From an uncultured Eubacteriales bacterium (GTDB taxonomy: Bacteria; Bacillota; Clostridia; Peptostreptococcales; Anaerovoracaceae), in contig URWB01000127.1 of NCBI GenBank assembly GCA_900551415.1, positions 1 to 6,264 of the forward strand: DNA of 6,264 nucleotides, written 5' to 3'. The notes below the pieces were generated by a model that had not been told where the DNA came from, searched no databases, and saw only the letters and a list, made by a program, of their open reading frames with translations. This document shows, piece by piece, positions 6,091 to 6,264 of this stretch (within the stretch, counting starts at the first letter, position 1; every line of letters begins with the position of its first letter). A program made the position numbers and the translations under genes.

Positions 6091-6264
6091 ATCACCAACG
6101 ACGCGACCTCTTCGCCCGTGGAGATCCAGATCACGCTCAACGGCGCGGATCAGGGCGGCGTCGCGGTCGGCGCGGGCGGCGCGTTCAGCAAGGCCGTCAC
6201 GCTGGCGGAAGGCGCGAATACCATCGTCATTACGGCGACCGACGCGGCGGGCAACTCCGTGACC
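6091..6264 (+). CDS. Bacterial Ig-like domain fragment of a surface or secreted protein (no start codon; runs off window)
   Basis: Read in the frame of 6091 the plus strand is open for 58 codons to the window end. It encodes a recognisable bacterial Ig-like beta-sandwich repeat: SSPVEIQITLNG, then GAFSKAVTLAEGANTIVITA, then TDAAGNSV. Such domains (compare Pfam Glucodextran_B / Big families) occur as tandem stalk repeats in large extracellular and cell-wall proteins. Base composition differs sharply from the rest: about 69% GC by my count, and 53 of 58 codons end in G or C. There is no ATG and no ribosome-binding site. The frame meets a stop (TGA 6067-6069) inside the terminator hairpin just upstream. 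It therefore appears to be an internal part of a gene joined abruptly to non-coding DNA: a displaced or silent cassette, a remnant broken by insertion, or an assembly join. The domain call is solid; the gene structure is not. Confidence 0.65.
   Translation, partial: MTNDATSSPVEIQITLNGADQGGVAVGAGGAFSKAVTLAEGANTIVITATDAAGNSVT

Noticed and set aside
6017..6262. 81-codon plus-strand frame over the terminator and Ig-like region
   Set aside because: Arg/Ser-rich out-of-frame product that runs through the terminator hairpin; the frame of 6091 gives a clear Ig-like domain instead.
1..6264. CRISPR array, tRNA or rRNA genes
   Set aside because: I saw no regularly spaced direct repeats and no tRNA- or rRNA-like sequence on either strand.

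Overview
The window looks like chromosomal DNA of a Gram-positive bacterium. I infer a Clostridia / gut Firmicutes-type genome from purine-rich Shine-Dalgarno sites at every complete gene, an AT-rich intergenic region with sigma-A-like promoters, moderate-GC coding DNA and hairpin-plus-T-tract termination. The species cannot be named from the sequence alone.

Layout: (a) 1-704, minus strand: a DeoR-family transcriptional regulator, cut off at its C-terminus by the window edge. (b) 705-979: a divergent, AT-rich control region. It holds a good promoter for the regulator and three copies of an 11-bp GlpR/DeoR-like half-site around that promoter. Closer to the operon are a second promoter candidate and an imperfect palindrome. 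(c) 980-4856, plus strand: a tightly spaced three-gene operon (gaps of 21 and 19 bp). It encodes a zinc-dependent medium-chain alcohol/polyol dehydrogenase, an ABC ATPase of the FbpC/PotA type with a C-terminal regulatory domain, and a fused double-domain ABC permease of the FbpB type. (d) 4932-5864, plus strand: a tyrosine recombinase with the full catalytic set. (e) 5865-6090: a non-coding stretch with a long hairpin (5946-6018) and a strong intrinsic terminator (6045-6089). (f) 6091-6264: GC-rich coding DNA for a bacterial Ig-like surface-protein domain. It has no visible start codon and runs off the window.

How the parts fit: the DeoR regulator, which probably senses a sugar or polyol phosphate, likely represses itself and perhaps the divergent operon. 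The operon would import a small solute and oxidise it or a product of it. The transporter resembles ferric-iron importers in architecture, but its partners (DeoR regulator, dehydrogenase) point to a sugar, polyol or sugar-phosphate substrate. No solute-binding protein is present; the place where one might be expected is taken by the recombinase.

The most unusual part is the right end. A recombinase, a long hairpin and a terminator are followed directly by an Ig-like coding segment of very different composition (about 69% GC by my count) with no start. This could be an element junction, a silent or recombining surface-protein cassette, or an assembly join; the window alone cannot separate these.
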